64,000 nt of DNA from Polynucleobacter sp. JS-Polo-80-F4 (GCF_018881965.1 NZ_JACVPI010000001.1:502018-566017), one strand, 5' to 3'; positions 9,337 to 19,009 are shown, numbered from the stretch's first letter. Translations and numbers: made by a program. Notes: a model not told the origin generated them from the letters alone.

Positions 9337-10548
9337 ATGCAATCACTTTTAAATAAGAAGATCGTTCTCGGCATCTCTGGCGGCATTGCCGCCTACAAAG
9401 CCCCTGAGCTTGCTCGTCAACTGATGCAAGAAGGCGCATCAGTACAAGTCGTGATGACTGAGGCTGCGCAGCAGTTTGTGACTCCTGTAACCTTGCAGGC
9501 CCTCACTGGCAATCCAGTTTACTTAAGCCAATGGGATAGCACTATTCCAAACAACATGGCGCATATCGAGTTGTCTCGCTCTGCAGATGCGATTTTGATT
9601 GCGCCCGCAAGCGCTGATCTGATGGCCAAACTATCCCTGGGTTTAGCTGATGACCTGCTAACTACGCTTTGTCTTGCAAGAGACTGCCCTTTGTTACTCA
9701 CCCCGGCAATGAATAAGCAGATGTGGGAGCATCCCGCCACACAAAGAAGTGCACAAAGACTGATTGACGATGGTGTTGCCCTCCTGGGTCCTGCTAGCGG
9801 CTTTCAAGCTTGTGGCGAAATAGGCATGGGCAGAATGCTTGAGCCCGCTGAAATCACAGAACAAGTCATCTCCTTCTTTCAGAAAAAATCTTTAGCTGGT
9901 AAAAAAGTATTAATTACTGCGGGCCCAACATTCGAAGCAATTGATCCAGTGCGCGGCATTACCAATCACAGCTCAGGAAAAATGGGTTTTGCTATTGCAA
10001 GGGCGGCTGTTGAAGCAGGGGCTCAAGTCTATTTAATTGCTGGGCCATGCGACCTTCCGACGCCTCTTGATGCCACTGGACAAATCGTCCGAACTAACGT
10101 GGTCAGCGCTAAAGAAATGCATGCAGCCACGCTCGGCGCTACTGACTGTGACATCTTCTTTGCAGTAGCTGCCGTTGCTGACTGGGGCATCGCCAAACCA
10201 GCAAAGGAAAAGATCAAGCGCCAAGGAAATCAAGCGCCAAACCTTGAGTTTGTTGCCAATCCAGACATTCTTCTCGATATTGCTAAAGCAGCAAAGACTA
10301 AAGCTGGTAAACCACATCCATACTGCGTAGGCTTTGCGGCTGAATCGACGGATCTAGAAAAGCATGCTGATGAGAAGCGTAAACGCAAAGGCATTCCAAT
10401 GATCGTTGGCAATATTGGACCAGATACCTTTGGTAGCGATCTCAATCAATTGATCGTCATTGATTCTGCTGGCAGCAAAAAAATTGCTAAGGCAGAAAAA
10501 CTGCAATTAGCACGTCAACTTATTGCGCTAGTTGCCAAGAAAATTTAA
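9337..10548 (+). CDS. coaBC: Bifunctional phosphopantothenoylcysteine decarboxylase / phosphopantothenate-cysteine ligase
   Basis: Two steps of coenzyme A synthesis in one 403-residue protein. The N-terminal CoaC flavoprotein domain has [30 protein letters not shown] and the substrate clamp [10 protein letters not shown]. The C-terminal CoaB domain begins [20 protein letters not shown], followed by [13 protein letters not shown], and ends with [20 protein letters not shown] and IVGN. Complete length. It lies between lspA and dut in the same operon. Confidence 0.96.
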   Translation: MQSLLNKKIVLGISGGIAAYKAPELARQLMQEGASVQVVMTEAAQQFVTPVTLQALTGNPVYLSQWDSTIPNNMAHIELSRSADAILIAPASADLMAKLSLGLADDLLTTLCLARDCPLLLTPAMNKQMWEHPATQRSAQRLIDDGVALLGPASGFQACGEIGMGRMLEPAEITEQVISFFQKKSLAGKKVLITAGPTFEAIDPVRGITNHSSGKMGFAIARAAVEAGAQVYLIAGPCDLPTPLDATGQIVRTNVVSAKEMHAATLGATDCDIFFAVAAVADWGIAKPAKEKIKRQGNQAPNLEFVANPDILLDIAKAAKTKAGKPHPYCVGFAAESTDLEKHADEKRKRKGIPMIVGNIGPDTFGSDLNQLIVIDSAGSKKIAKAEKLQLARQLIALVAKKI

Positions 10549-10568
10549 ACCCTGTTTTAGGAAATATC

Positions 10569-11018
10569 ATGCAATCACTCCAAGTCAAAATTCTCGATGA
10601 GCGTATGCGCGACCAGTTGCCAAGTTATGGCACCCCTGGAAGTGCCGGCCTAGATCTTCGTGCATGCATTGATGAAGCGATTGAGATTGCCCCCGGTCAA
10701 ACTGTCTTGGTGCCTACTGGATTGGCGATCTACGTGGAAGATCCACGTTATGCTGCATTTATTCTGCCGCGCTCAGGCTTAGGTCATAAACATGGCATTG
10801 TTCTTGGTAACTTAGTTGGTTTAATTGACTCTGACTATCAAGGTCAATTGATGGTGAGTACCTGGAATCGTGGCTCCACGCCATTTAAGCTTGAGCCAAT
10901 GGAGCGTTTGGCTCAATTGGTTGTGATGCCAGTACAACAAGTAGAGCTAAAAGTCGTTGAAGAGTTTACCGAAAGCAGTCGTGGTGCAGGTGGCTTTGGA
11001 AGTACTGGCAGAGCTTAA
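10569..11018 (+). CDS. dut: Deoxyuridine 5'-triphosphate nucleotidohydrolase (dUTPase)
   Basis: Hydrolyses dUTP to dUMP, keeping uracil out of DNA and supplying the dTMP precursor. The trimeric dUTPase motifs appear in order: GSAGLDLRA (1), [11 protein letters not shown] (2), [15 protein letters not shown] (3, with the catalytic Asp), ERLAQLVV (4) and [11 protein letters not shown] (5) at the C-terminus. 149 residues, complete. It is the last gene of the operon and is followed by a hairpin terminator. Confidence 0.97.
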   Translation: MQSLQVKILDERMRDQLPSYGTPGSAGLDLRACIDEAIEIAPGQTVLVPTGLAIYVEDPRYAAFILPRSGLGHKHGIVLGNLVGLIDSDYQGQLMVSTWNRGSTPFKLEPMERLAQLVVMPVQQVELKVVEEFTESSRGAGGFGSTGRA

Positions 11019-11044
11019 AGAAATTACTGATAGTTGCATATAGA

Positions 11045-11070
11045 AAAAGCCACCCGCAGGTGGCTTTTCT
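11045..11070. terminator. Bidirectional terminator between dut and the small basic-protein gene
   Basis: The stem AAAAGCCACC/GGTGGCTTTT (11045-11054 with 11059-11068, loop CGCA) has A residues before and T residues after. It can serve dut on the plus strand and the minus-strand small gene at 11086-11319. Confidence 0.82.
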
Positions 11071-11085
11071 TTTAAGCATGACCGC

Positions 11086-11319
11086 TTACTTACGAATATG
11101 TGCTTTGCGAGCAGCATCTTGTGACATACCGGCACCAGCGCCTTCACGAGACTCTTTTTCAGCGGTAATTTCCTTACGACGCTCTTTGCATGAGCCAGCA
11201 ATCTCTTGCAAAGCCTTGCGCGCACGAGCTGCTGAAGCTTTAACACCCTTACCCTGAAACTTTTCGTTCTCGGCTTTGTAAGTTTCAAAAGCTTCTAGTA
11301 ATTTATCGTGATGGGACAT
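11086..11319 (-). CDS. Small basic helical protein, possibly histone H1-like (Hc1-type)
   Basis: A 77-residue highly charged protein, MSHHDKLLEAFETYKAENEK and onward, with GKGVKASAARARKALQEI, CKERRKEI and a Gly/Ala-containing tail ending AARKAHIRK. It has no membrane segment and is predicted to be mainly helical. The pattern of a KAENEKF helix followed by an ARARKAL helix recalls the bacterial histone H1-like Hc1 family, but this is my impression from pattern and not a confirmed match. A good ribosome binding site (AAGGAAAAT) precedes the ATG. It lies 42 bases downstream of clpA on the same strand and has its own terminator, so it is likely a real gene. Confidence 0.72.
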   Translation of the reverse strand: MSHHDKLLEAFETYKAENEKFQGKGVKASAARARKALQEIAGSCKERRKEITAEKESREGAGAGMSQDAARKAHIRK

Positions 11320-11361
11320 ATTTTCCTTTTTTGGTTTGTTTTATTTAAATCAGTTGATTAA

Positions 11362-13668
11362 TCAAATTTCTTCAGCAGGCGCTACATCAGCTTTAGTACG
11401 TTTGCCAGGCAACGCTGGGGCTTCAAAGTTCAATAAAACCTTGCCATCAGCATCAATATCGACGTCTACATGGCCACCTTGAGCTAACTTACCAAACAGA
11501 AGTTCATCAGCAAGCGCCTTACGCACAGTATCTTGAATAATGCGCTGCATTGGACGCGCACCCATTAAAGGATCAAAGCCATGCTTAGCCAAATGGGCTC
11601 GTAATGCCGGGCTGAAGGTTGCATCCACTTTCTTCTCGTGAAGCTGCTCCTCCAACTGCATTAAGAACTTATCGACAACGCGCATGATGATTGACTCATC
11701 CAGTGCTTTGAAGGAAACAATGGCATCCAAGCGATTGCGGAACTCTGGCGTGAAGAACTTCTTGATATCCGCCATCTCATCACCAGACTCACGCGCATTG
11801 GTAAAGCCAATGGTTGATTTCTGCATGGCTTCAGCACCAGCATTCGTGGTCATGATGATGATCACATTACGGAAATCAGTCTTACGACCATTGTTATCCG
11901 TTAATGTGCCGTGATCCATCACCTGCAAAAGAATATTGAAGATGTCAGGATGGGCCTTCTCGATTTCATCAAGCAAGAGAACGCAATGCGGCTTCTTATT
12001 GACGGCTTCAGTCAGTAAACCACCTTGATCGAATCCTACATAGCCTGGAGGTGCACCAATCAAACGGCTCACCGCATGACGCTCCATGTACTCAGACATA
12101 TCGAAGCGCAGAAGCTCAATACCAAGGATGTAAGCAAGCTGCTTAGCCACCTCAGTCTTACCAACGCCAGTTGGGCCAGAGAATAGGAATGAACCAATTG
12201 GCCTATCGATCTTGCCAAGACCAGCACGTGTCATCTTGATGGCACTAGCCAAGGCCTCAATTGCAGGATCCTGGCCGAAGACCACACTCTTAATATCACG
12301 ATCTAAAGTTTGCAGCTTACTGCGGTCATCTACGGTGACTGATTGGGGTGGTATGCGCGCAATCTTCGCAACGATCTCTTCAATCTCTGGGCGGCCAATA
12401 GTTTTCTTCTGCTTAGACTTTGGCAAAATACGTTGAGCAGCTCCAGCTTCATCAATAACATCAATCGCTTTATCAGGCAAATGACGATCATTGATGTAAC
12501 GCGCAGAAAGCTCGGCAGCAGCAACTAATGCACCGGCCGCATACTTCACGCTGTGATGCTCTTCGAAACGTGACTTCAAGCCACGTAGAATTTGCACGGT
12601 TTGATCAACTGTTGGCTCTACAACATCAACCTTCTGGAAGCGGCGTGACAAGGCTGCGTCTTTTTCGAAGATGCCACGATATTCTGTAAAGGTAGTTGCT
12701 CCGATACATTTCAGCTGACCATTGGACAATGCAGGCTTCAATAAATTACTAGCATCCAATGTTCCACCAGAAGCTGCACCAGCACCAATCAATGTATGAA
12801 TCTCATCAATAAATAAAACGCCATGAGCATGATCTTTTAAAGACTTGAGAACACTCTTTAAACGTTGCTCAAAGTCGCCACGGTATTTGGTGCCCGCTAA
12901 AAGCGCGCCCATATCTAATGAATAGACAGTTGCATCGGCCAAGATATCAGGCACATCGCCCTTAACAATTCTCCAGGCCAAACCTTCGGCTATAGCAGTT
13001 TTACCAACACCAGCTTCACCCACCAATAGCGGATTGTTCTTACGGCGACGGCACAGTACCTGAATTACACGCTCTACTTCACTCTCACGGCCAATTAGTG
13101 GATCAATCTTGCCTTGACGAGCCAGAACATTGAGGTTCTGGGTGTATTGCTCTAGAGGACTTTCTTTGCCAGAAGCACTAGATTCCTCAGTTTCCTGGGA
13201 GGGCTCAGCAGGTTTCACATACTCAGACTGATCCTTGCGTACACCATGACTAATGAAATTGACAACGTCTAAACGTGTGACGCCCTGTTGTTGCAAGAAA
13301 TACACCGCATGCGAATCTTTTTCACCAAAGATTGCTACCAGCACGTTTGCACCAGTTACCTCTTTCTTGCCATTCGATGTCGACTGTACGTGCATGATGG
13401 CGCGCTGAATGACTCGCTGAAATCCTAGCGTTGGCTGTGTATCAACTTCATCATTACCCGGAACCACAGGTGTGTTGTCGTTGATAAAGTTTTTAAGTTG
13501 GGCACGTAGCTCTGCAATATTGACTGCGCAAGCCTTTAAGACCTCTACCGCAGTAGCGTTATCCAATAAGGCTGCGAGCAAATGCTCAACTGTGATGAAC
13601 TCGTGTCGGGATGCCCTTGCGTCAACAAACGCCATGTGCAAACTCACTTCTAATTCTTGGGCAATCAT
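11362..13668 (-). CDS. clpA: ATP-dependent Clp protease ATP-binding subunit ClpA
   Basis: AAA+ unfoldase of 768 residues that feeds substrates to ClpP. The N-terminal Clp repeat domain ([23 protein letters not shown]) binds ClpS. The first ATPase domain has GEAGVGKTA and [10 protein letters not shown]; the second has [14 protein letters not shown] and [11 protein letters not shown]. The C-terminal D2-small domain follows. The frame opens earlier, but the ATG at 13668 follows GGAGGAAGC and overlaps the clpS stop as ATGA, so it is preferred. The ClpP-docking loop IGL/IGF appears as STIGFTNAR. clpP itself is not in the window. Confidence 0.97.
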   Translation of the reverse strand: MIAQELEVSLHMAFVDARASRHEFITVEHLLAALLDNATAVEVLKACAVNIAELRAQLKNFINDNTPVVPGNDEVDTQPTLGFQRVIQRAIMHVQSTSNGKKEVTGANVLVAIFGEKDSHAVYFLQQQGVTRLDVVNFISHGVRKDQSEYVKPAEPSQETEESSASGKESPLEQYTQNLNVLARQGKIDPLIGRESEVERVIQVLCRRRKNNPLLVGEAGVGKTAIAEGLAWRIVKGDVPDILADATVYSLDMGALLAGTKYRGDFEQRLKSVLKSLKDHAHGVLFIDEIHTLIGAGAASGGTLDASNLLKPALSNGQLKCIGATTFTEYRGIFEKDAALSRRFQKVDVVEPTVDQTVQILRGLKSRFEEHHSVKYAAGALVAAAELSARYINDRHLPDKAIDVIDEAGAAQRILPKSKQKKTIGRPEIEEIVAKIARIPPQSVTVDDRSKLQTLDRDIKSVVFGQDPAIEALASAIKMTRAGLGKIDRPIGSFLFSGPTGVGKTEVAKQLAYILGIELLRFDMSEYMERHAVSRLIGAPPGYVGFDQGGLLTEAVNKKPHCVLLLDEIEKAHPDIFNILLQVMDHGTLTDNNGRKTDFRNVIIIMTTNAGAEAMQKSTIGFTNARESGDEMADIKKFFTPEFRNRLDAIVSFKALDESIIMRVVDKFLMQLEEQLHEKKVDATFSPALRAHLAKHGFDPLMGARPMQRIIQDTVRKALADELLFGKLAQGGHVDVDIDADGKVLLNFEAPALPGKRTKADVAPAEEI

Positions 13669-14012
13669 GCTTCCTCCATAGTGCACTGTAGTGGGTGACC
13701 CGCTTCACGGGAGAGTTCAATAACTTGATGCACTTTCGTAGCAGCAACGTCACGGGTAAATATTCCGCAAACGCCTTTGCCAACTAAATGTACTTGCAAC
13801 ATGATGCGTGTAGCTGTTTCATGATCCTTATTAAAATACTCCTGAATCACCATCACCACAAATTCCATTGGCGTGTAATCGTCATTCATTAATAAAACTT
13901 TATACATCGAAGGCGCCTTAACTTGCTCGATTTCCTTTTCGAGCAGCAGGGTGTCTTCAACGTATGGATTGCTGGGGTTACCAGTAGTGGGATTTTTGGG
14001 TGTGCGACTCAT
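13665..14012 (-). CDS. clpS: ATP-dependent Clp protease adaptor ClpS
   Basis: Adaptor that delivers N-degron substrates to ClpA. The core shows [18 protein letters not shown], the residues that form the N-end residue pocket, then [16 protein letters not shown] and [20 protein letters not shown]. The ATG at 14012 gives 115 residues; GTG at 14030 and ATG at 14021 are in frame and cannot be ruled out. Translationally coupled to clpA by the ATGA overlap at 13665-13668. Confidence 0.95.
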   Translation of the reverse strand: MSRTPKNPTTGNPSNPYVEDTLLLEKEIEQVKAPSMYKVLLMNDDYTPMEFVVMVIQEYFNKDHETATRIMLQVHLVGKGVCGIFTRDVAATKVHQVIELSREAGHPLQCTMEEA

Positions 14013-14030
14013 GAGAAACATTCTAAACAC

Positions 14031-14297
14031 AGATATCTAAACTTTAATTTACTAGGGTCTTGTTGCGAAAAACACGCAAAAAAGCCCTTTAAACCCATAT
14101 TGGGGCATTTTTCTAGAAAAAAAGGGGTATTTAATAGGGGGTAGATGCATATAACTCCTTGACACCCCTCCAAAAAGGGCAAACAATCAGGGGGTAGGCT
14201 TCAAGAGAGGTTCTATTTAGGCGTGTTGTGGATTGAGACTGATTAAAAAGTATTTACCCTCATCACGGTTGTTTTAAGTTTATGTAATGGAGTTCGC
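14031..14297. other. Intergenic region between clpS and the cold-shock gene; probable leader of the latter
   Basis: At 267 bases this is the longest non-coding stretch in the window. It holds the upstream regions of clpS (minus) and the cold-shock gene (plus). It is rich in A/T runs and G tracts and carries a 9-base direct repeat AGGGGGTAG at 14136-14144 and 14189-14197. A TTGACA hexamer lies at 14159-14164, but no strong -10 follows at the right distance. Cold-shock genes often have long structured leaders, which may explain it. Confidence 0.5.
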
Positions 14298-14501
14298 ATG
14301 GCGACCGGAATTGTTAAGTGGTTCAATGATGCAAAAGGTTTTGGCTTTATCAAACCTGATGATGGTGAAGAAGAGTTGTTCGCGCATTTCAGCGCAATTA
14401 CTATGCCTGGGTTCAAAACCCTCAAGGAAAACCAAAAGGTAACGTTTGACATTACCCAAGGTCCTAAAGGCAAGCAAGCTACCAATATCCAAGCGGCTTA
14501 A
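14298..14501 (+). CDS. Cold-shock protein (CspA family)
   Basis: A 67-residue single cold-shock domain: [20 protein letters not shown] carries RNP1 (KGFGFI), and LFAHFSAI corresponds to RNP2 (usually LFVHFS). It binds single-stranded RNA or DNA and is expected to act as an RNA chaperone. TGGAG precedes the start. Short monocistronic gene with its own terminator. Which of the several cold-shock paralogues it corresponds to cannot be told from here. Confidence 0.96.
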   Translation: MATGIVKWFNDAKGFGFIKPDDGEEELFAHFSAITMPGFKTLKENQKVTFDITQGPKGKQATNIQAA

Positions 14502-14521
14502 TAGTCCTTAGATCATTATTA

Positions 14522-14552
14522 AAAACCCAGGATTCGTTCCTGGGTTTTTTTT
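14522..14552 (+). terminator. Rho-independent terminator of the cold-shock gene
   Basis: An 11-bp stem AAAACCCAGGA/TCCTGGGTTTT (14522-14532 with 14538-14548, loop TTCGT) followed by a T run. Confidence 0.9.
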
Positions 14553-14585
14553 CGTCCGTAATTTGCCTCACTTAAAATGTAAGGC

Positions 14586-15038
14586 ATGCTTATTTATAAA
14601 AACTCTATGCGCAAACTATTTGCCCTTCTTCTCCTTGCAAGCTCAAACCTTGTGCTTGCACAAGTCAATATCGGCCTACCAACTCTTGAATTAAAAGCAG
14701 GCATCTACCGCATTCAAGCTGAGTTAGCCGATACGCCAAAGGCTAGAGAGGTTGGCCTCATGAACCGCACTAGCATGCCAACCAATTCTGGAATGTTGTT
14801 TGTCTTTGAACAAAAGGCTGGTCACTGCTTTTGGATGAACAATACTAAGATCCCACTCTCCATTGCATTCATTGCCGACGATGGCAAGATTGTGAATATT
14901 GAAGAGATGCAGGCAGAAACTACAAATAACCACTGCCCTAAAGCAGCTGTGCGTTATGCGCTAGAGATGAATAAACAATGGTTTTCTGAGCGCGTGATTG
15001 TTCCGGGATCTGTGATTACGGGATTACCAAAAAAATAA
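14586..15038 (+). CDS. DUF192 family exported protein
   Basis: A 150-residue protein with an N-terminal signal peptide (hydrophobic LFALLLLASSNLVLA, probable cleavage after LAQ or LA) and a DUF192 domain: AREVGLMNRTSMP, GMLFVFEQ, FWMNNTKIPLSIAFI and RYALEMNKQWF. The family is widespread, periplasmic or exported in proteobacteria, and without a settled function. The start could also be the ATG at 14607, seven codons in. It ends ten bases from the convergent hydrolase-like gene. Confidence 0.87.
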   Translation: MLIYKNSMRKLFALLLLASSNLVLAQVNIGLPTLELKAGIYRIQAELADTPKAREVGLMNRTSMPTNSGMLFVFEQKAGHCFWMNNTKIPLSIAFIADDGKIVNIEEMQAETTNNHCPKAAVRYALEMNKQWFSERVIVPGSVITGLPKK

Positions 15039-15048
15039 GATCGCAGAC

Positions 15049-15801
15049 TTAGCCCTGCCGCATCCAGGCTTTTATTTTATCTACAACTTCTTGCTCAATT
15101 CCCCTGTAGCCATGATGTCCGGCAGCCTGACAAGGATCTCCCTCATCAATGCCACCCTCCATAACAAAAAGAGTAGTGCCATAGCGCTGACCATTCTCAA
15201 TCGATGAGCTTGTCGGTGTAATACGTGTGCATCCATCATGCTTGTGAGTCACGATCAAGTTCCGGCTTTTACGATTTCTGGTATCCAGGCCACCAATCGC
15301 ACCTACTGAAGAAGTATGAATGAAGCCCGCAACCTCTCCATCCATATTCTCAGACATATAGATCGTTTCAGTTGTACTCATGCTGGTACCAGCTATGTAT
15401 ATTTGTGCCGTAGGAAATTTAGTTTTTAAATCAGCAATAACTCCGCGCATACGGTTTAAGCTTCTGCCTCGATCAATAACAACTACCGCTACATCATTAT
15501 CTGCAAACATTCCCCTAGCACGAACCAAGAAATTACCTTTGCCCGAAAAAAATGGCGTTCCATCTGAGTTTTTCTTTAGCCCAATGGTCCCATGGCCGCC
15601 GGGCATAACGATCAGGACATACTTTGGTGGCGATACAAGGGAAGGTACAAATACATAAGGAATCTCATCTCCATCTGGATAGCGAGCTGTATCAACATAC
15701 AAATCCACCTTCTCCGACTGCGCAAGCGCAATGGGAGCAAAGAAAAGAGTAAAGGTAATGCTAATAAAACATGCTTTTAAGATATTCATATTCATAGTCA
15801 T
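15049..15801 (-). CDS. Secreted alpha/beta-hydrolase-like protein of unknown substrate
   Basis: A 250-residue protein with a clear signal peptide (FISITFTLFFAPIALAQ, cleavage near residue 28). The mature part looks like an alpha/beta hydrolase: VLIVMPGGHG (oxyanion region, residues 62-71), a nucleophile-elbow-like AGTSMST with Ser140, and GHHGYRGIEQEVV near the C-terminus with His229 or His230 as the possible catalytic base. Three cysteines (191, 224 and one in the signal region) could allow one disulfide in the periplasm. I do not recognise a specific family. It is followed on the same strand by no other gene, so the message ends against the convergent DUF192 gene. Confidence 0.7.
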   Translation of the reverse strand: MTMNMNILKACFISITFTLFFAPIALAQSEKVDLYVDTARYPDGDEIPYVFVPSLVSPPKYVLIVMPGGHGTIGLKKNSDGTPFFSGKGNFLVRARGMFADNDVAVVVIDRGRSLNRMRGVIADLKTKFPTAQIYIAGTSMSTTETIYMSENMDGEVAGFIHTSSVGAIGGLDTRNRKSRNLIVTHKHDGCTRITPTSSSIENGQRYGTTLFVMEGGIDEGDPCQAAGHHGYRGIEQEVVDKIKAWMRQG

Positions 15802-15824
15802 AGCTTAGCCTAATTTTCGGACAA

Positions 15825-15854
15825 AAATAAAGCCACCCTAGGGTGGCTTTATTT
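15825..15854 (-). terminator. 30-base perfect palindrome acting as ppnP terminator
   Basis: A perfect 30-base palindrome centred on CCCTAGGG, with the arm AAATAAAGCCACCC. On the minus strand the stem is followed by TTTATTTTTG, which suits termination downstream of ppnP. It also lies 24 bases upstream of the hydrolase-like start. Confidence 0.75.
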
Positions 15855-15868
15855 AAAGCATCTTCTAG

Positions 15869-16174
15869 CTACTCAAAGTGGCAAACGTAATGCACTGGCT
15901 GCTCAGCACGAATAATGAAGTAGCCACCCTTTTCCACTTCCCAGCTTTGACCGGCCTTGAACTCTTGCTCAGGGGCGCCATTAATACTGACGAAAGCATT
16001 GCCATCCACTACTTCCATGACCTCTTTGGTACTCAAATCAAAACGCAAAGTGCTTGGCAACACAACGCCAACTGACTTACGAATGCCATTTGGCAAAGTC
16101 ACGGTATGAGAAACACACTTGCCATCGAAAAATACATTGGCTTTCTTGCCTACGGAAACTTGATCAAATTGCAT
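15869..16174 (-). CDS. ppnP: Pyrimidine/purine nucleoside phosphorylase (PpnP, DUF1255)
   Basis: A 101-residue cupin-fold protein of the PpnP (formerly YaiE/DUF1255) family, which phosphorolyses several nucleosides to base and ribose-1-phosphate. The family pattern is visible: KANVFFDGKCVSHTV, SVGVVLPSTLRFDLSTKEVM, VSINGAPE, FKAGQSWEVEKGGYFII and a VHYVCHFE ending. Full family length. It lies 63 bases downstream of argG on the same strand. Confidence 0.88.
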   Translation of the reverse strand: MQFDQVSVGKKANVFFDGKCVSHTVTLPNGIRKSVGVVLPSTLRFDLSTKEVMEVVDGNAFVSINGAPEQEFKAGQSWEVEKGGYFIIRAEQPVHYVCHFE

Positions 16175-16237
16175 GCTAATTCTTTCTATTCTGTTGAGTT
16201 CTAATCGTTTATTTACTTTTACGCGTTTTTCTTTTAG

Positions 16238-17470
16238 TTATTTCGTGGCGCGCTTACGCTTTGCGATTTCAGCAATACGCATACGCAAAGCATTGAGCTT
16301 AATGAAGCCGCCAGCATCTGCTTGGTTATATGCGCCACCGTCATCATCAAAGGTTGCAATGTTTTGATCAAACAAGGTATTTGCTGAATCACGTGAAATT
16401 ACGGATACAGATCCTTTGTAGAGCTTCAGGCGAACAACGCCATTTACAGCCTGTTGCGTATGATCAATCAAGGCTTGCAAAGCAAGACGCTCTGGCGCCC
16501 ACCACAAGCCGTTGTATATCAAGCTTGCATAGCGTGGCATCAGATCATCTTTCAAGTGAGCTACTTCACGATCTAAGGTAATACTTTCGATGCCACGGTG
16601 CGCCTTCAGAAGGATTGTGCCGCCAGGAGTTTCGTAGCATCCACGACTCTTCATACCAACAAAGCGGTTTTCAACAAGGTCTAGGCGGCCAATGCCATGC
16701 TTACCGCCAATACGATTTAACTCAGCCAACAACTCATGTGGCTTATAAGTTTTGCCATCAATTGCTACAGGGTCACCAGCTTTAAATTCAATTTCAATAA
16801 TTTCTGGGGCGTCTGGAGCTTTCTCCGGAGACACCGTCCAACGCCACATTGACTCTTCAGCCTCAGCATTAGGATTTTCTAAATGACGGCCTTCATAGCT
16901 AATGTGCAAAAGGTTTGCATCCATAGAGTATGGCGAGCCACCCTGCTTGTGTTTCATCTCAACCGGAATGCCATGCTTTTCTGCGTAAGCCATTAACTTC
17001 TCACGAGAAAGGAGATCCCATTCACGCCAAGGAGCGATTACTTTGATTCCTGGCTCTAAGGCGTAGTAACCCAACTCAAAGCGAACCTGGTCGTTACCTT
17101 TGCCGGTAGCGCCATGAGATACAGCATCTGCACCAGTTAAGCGGGCGATTTCAATTTGGCGCTTAGCAATTAGTGGGCGAGCAATAGATGTACCCAATAG
17201 GTATTCGCCTTCGTAAATCGTATTTGCGCGGAACATGGGGAATACAAAGTCGCGGACAAACTCTTCGCGCAAGTCATCGATAAAGATGTTTTCAGGCTTA
17301 ATGCCAAACTGCAAAGCTTTAGCACGTGCCGGCTCCAGCTCTTCACCCTGACCTAAGTCAGCTGTAAAGGTTACGATCTCACAGCCATAAGTATCTTGAA
17401 GCCATTTCAAGATCACGCTTGTATCTAGACCACCGGAATACGCTAAGACTGCTTTTTTAATATCAGACAT
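16238..17470 (-). CDS. argG: Argininosuccinate synthase
   Basis: Condenses citrulline and aspartate, using ATP, in arginine synthesis. The N-terminal N-type ATP pyrophosphatase P-loop [15 protein letters not shown] is followed by [20 protein letters not shown] (citrulline and aspartate binding), [15 protein letters not shown] and [17 protein letters not shown]. 410 residues, complete. argF lies 51 bases upstream on the same strand, so the two consecutive pathway enzymes are likely transcribed together. Confidence 0.98.
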   Translation of the reverse strand: MSDIKKAVLAYSGGLDTSVILKWLQDTYGCEIVTFTADLGQGEELEPARAKALQFGIKPENIFIDDLREEFVRDFVFPMFRANTIYEGEYLLGTSIARPLIAKRQIEIARLTGADAVSHGATGKGNDQVRFELGYYALEPGIKVIAPWREWDLLSREKLMAYAEKHGIPVEMKHKQGGSPYSMDANLLHISYEGRHLENPNAEAEESMWRWTVSPEKAPDAPEIIEIEFKAGDPVAIDGKTYKPHELLAELNRIGGKHGIGRLDLVENRFVGMKSRGCYETPGGTILLKAHRGIESITLDREVAHLKDDLMPRYASLIYNGLWWAPERLALQALIDHTQQAVNGVVRLKLYKGSVSVISRDSANTLFDQNIATFDDDGGAYNQADAGGFIKLNALRMRIAEIAKRKRATK

Positions 17471-17521
17471 GTTTTCTTATTCAATCAAAAAATTATTCAA
17501 TAACTAACTAAAAAAAACTAT

Positions 17522-18469
17522 TTAATCCAAACGCCCACAGAGCAAATACTCCATCAACGCTTTTTGAACGTGTAAGCGATTTTCCGCCTCTTCCCAAACA
17601 ATGCTTTGCGGGCCATCAATGACAGCAGCCGAAACCTCTTCACCACGATGCGCTGGCAAGCAGTGCATAAACAACGCGTCTGGCTTAGCGGCCGACATCA
17701 ACTCTTCATCAACCATCCAATCCTGAAAGGCATTCATGCGCGAAGTATTTTCTGCCTCATAGCCCATGCTCGTCCATACATCCGTGGTAACTAAGTCAGC
17801 ATCTTTACAAGCTTCCTTAGGGTCAGCACAAATCGTCAAATGTTTTGCTGCCTTTGGCGTCAAACGCGCAGCATCTAATTGATAACCCTCTGGAGCCGAG
17901 AAGCGTAACTGGAAATCTAAACATTCGGCAGCTTGAAGCCAGGTATAGGCCATATTGTTGGCATCACCTACCCATGCAACGGTCTTTCCCTGAATGGGGC
18001 CACGGGCCTCTACAAAGGTAAAGATGTCAGCCAACACTTGGCATGGATGAAATTCATTTGTCAGACCATTAATTACTGGCACGCGAGAGTTAGAGGCAAA
18101 CCGCTCAATAATCTCTTGGCCAAAGGTACGAATCATGATGATGTCCGTCATCCTTGAAATCACCTGTGCAGCATCCTCTACCGGCTCGCCACGGCCCAAC
18201 TGAGTGTCTCTAGTGTTTAGGTATACCGCGTGACCACCAAGCTGATGTATGCCTGCCTCGAAGGACAGGCGAGTACGGGTGGAGTGCTTCTCAAAAATCA
18301 TTGCCAAGGTGCGATCATGCAGTGGGTGCCAGGTTTCGTAACTCTTGAACTTAGCCTTGAGCCAGGCGGATCGCTTCAGTAAATAGTCATACTCTTCACG
18401 AGTCAGGTCGGAAAACTGCAGGTAGTGCTTCACCTTCCCGGGCGCTTGAGGCTTTGCCAGCGATGTCAT
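17522..18469 (-). CDS. argF: Ornithine carbamoyltransferase
   Basis: Makes citrulline from ornithine and carbamoyl phosphate, supplying argininosuccinate synthase encoded next to it. Family motifs are STRTRLSFE (carbamoyl phosphate), NGLTNEFHPCQVLAD, DVWTSMG and MHCLPAHRGEE. The start is uncertain: the ATG at 18469 (MTSLAKPQAPGKVKHYLQF) gives 315 residues, close to the usual size; ATG at 18502 or TTG at 18514 would add 11 to 15 residues that do not look conserved. Confidence 0.97.
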   Translation of the reverse strand: MTSLAKPQAPGKVKHYLQFSDLTREEYDYLLKRSAWLKAKFKSYETWHPLHDRTLAMIFEKHSTRTRLSFEAGIHQLGGHAVYLNTRDTQLGRGEPVEDAAQVISRMTDIIMIRTFGQEIIERFASNSRVPVINGLTNEFHPCQVLADIFTFVEARGPIQGKTVAWVGDANNMAYTWLQAAECLDFQLRFSAPEGYQLDAARLTPKAAKHLTICADPKEACKDADLVTTDVWTSMGYEAENTSRMNAFQDWMVDEELMSAAKPDALFMHCLPAHRGEEVSAAVIDGPQSIVWEEAENRLHVQKALMEYLLCGRLD

Positions 18470-18621
18470 AGTTGAGCTTTCTACTAAAGTTTTGGCTTGC
18501 ATTTTTTTCTTCAAACATTCGGCTGCACGAAAATAGATCCTAAAGTCATCTTACGGCCAACTCAGGCTGTTAAGCTAGAGGACTTAGTAATACTATTTCT
18601 CACAACCATCATTACGCGAAC

Positions 18622-18936
18622 TTGAACCACAAAAAGCTTTTCATTCAAGGCATTACCACTTCTGGCAAACCATTTCGGCCCAGCGATTGGGCAGAGCGTC
18701 TGTGCGGGGTGATGGCTACTTTTCGCCCTCCCGGTGATTCCGGGGACCCTCGCTTCACTTATTCGCCCTATGTCAGACCAGTGCTTATTGCAAAAGTGAA
18801 ATGCGTTGTTATTGATACTCGACTGAGAGACTTAGATCCTCGAGCGCTAGACTTTGTCATGAACTTTGCCAAAGACAATGACCTACCGATCGAAGAGGCA
18901 TGTGAGTTCAACCCAACAGCCTCAGCACAGCCTTAA
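18622..18936 (+). CDS. DUF3579 family protein
   Basis: A 104-residue protein with KLFIQGITTSGKPFRPSDWA, ERLCGVMATF and VKCVVIDTRLRDLDPRALDF. This is the DUF3579 family, found mainly in betaproteobacteria and often beside argF or rpsT; its function is unknown. The start is a TTG at 18622, chosen because the IQGIT segment is normally within the first ten residues; the next ATG (18712) would remove it. It is divergent from argF. Confidence 0.85.
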   Translation: MNHKKLFIQGITTSGKPFRPSDWAERLCGVMATFRPPGDSGDPRFTYSPYVRPVLIAKVKCVVIDTRLRDLDPRALDFVMNFAKDNDLPIEEACEFNPTASAQP

Positions 18937-18940
18937 AAAC

Positions 18941-18966
18941 AAAAACCCGCTCTGTTGAGGAGCGGG
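18941..18966 (-). terminator. Terminator of rpsT
   Basis: The stem CCCGCTC/GAGCGGG (18946-18952 with 18960-18966) has a T-rich tail only on the minus strand, so it terminates rpsT. A second small hairpin (GGTCGAA/TTCGACC near 18971-18989) lies between it and the rpsT stop. Confidence 0.75.
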
Positions 18967-19009
18967 CCTAGGTCGAAACTACTTCGACCAGCCTAAAACT
19001 AAAACTCTA

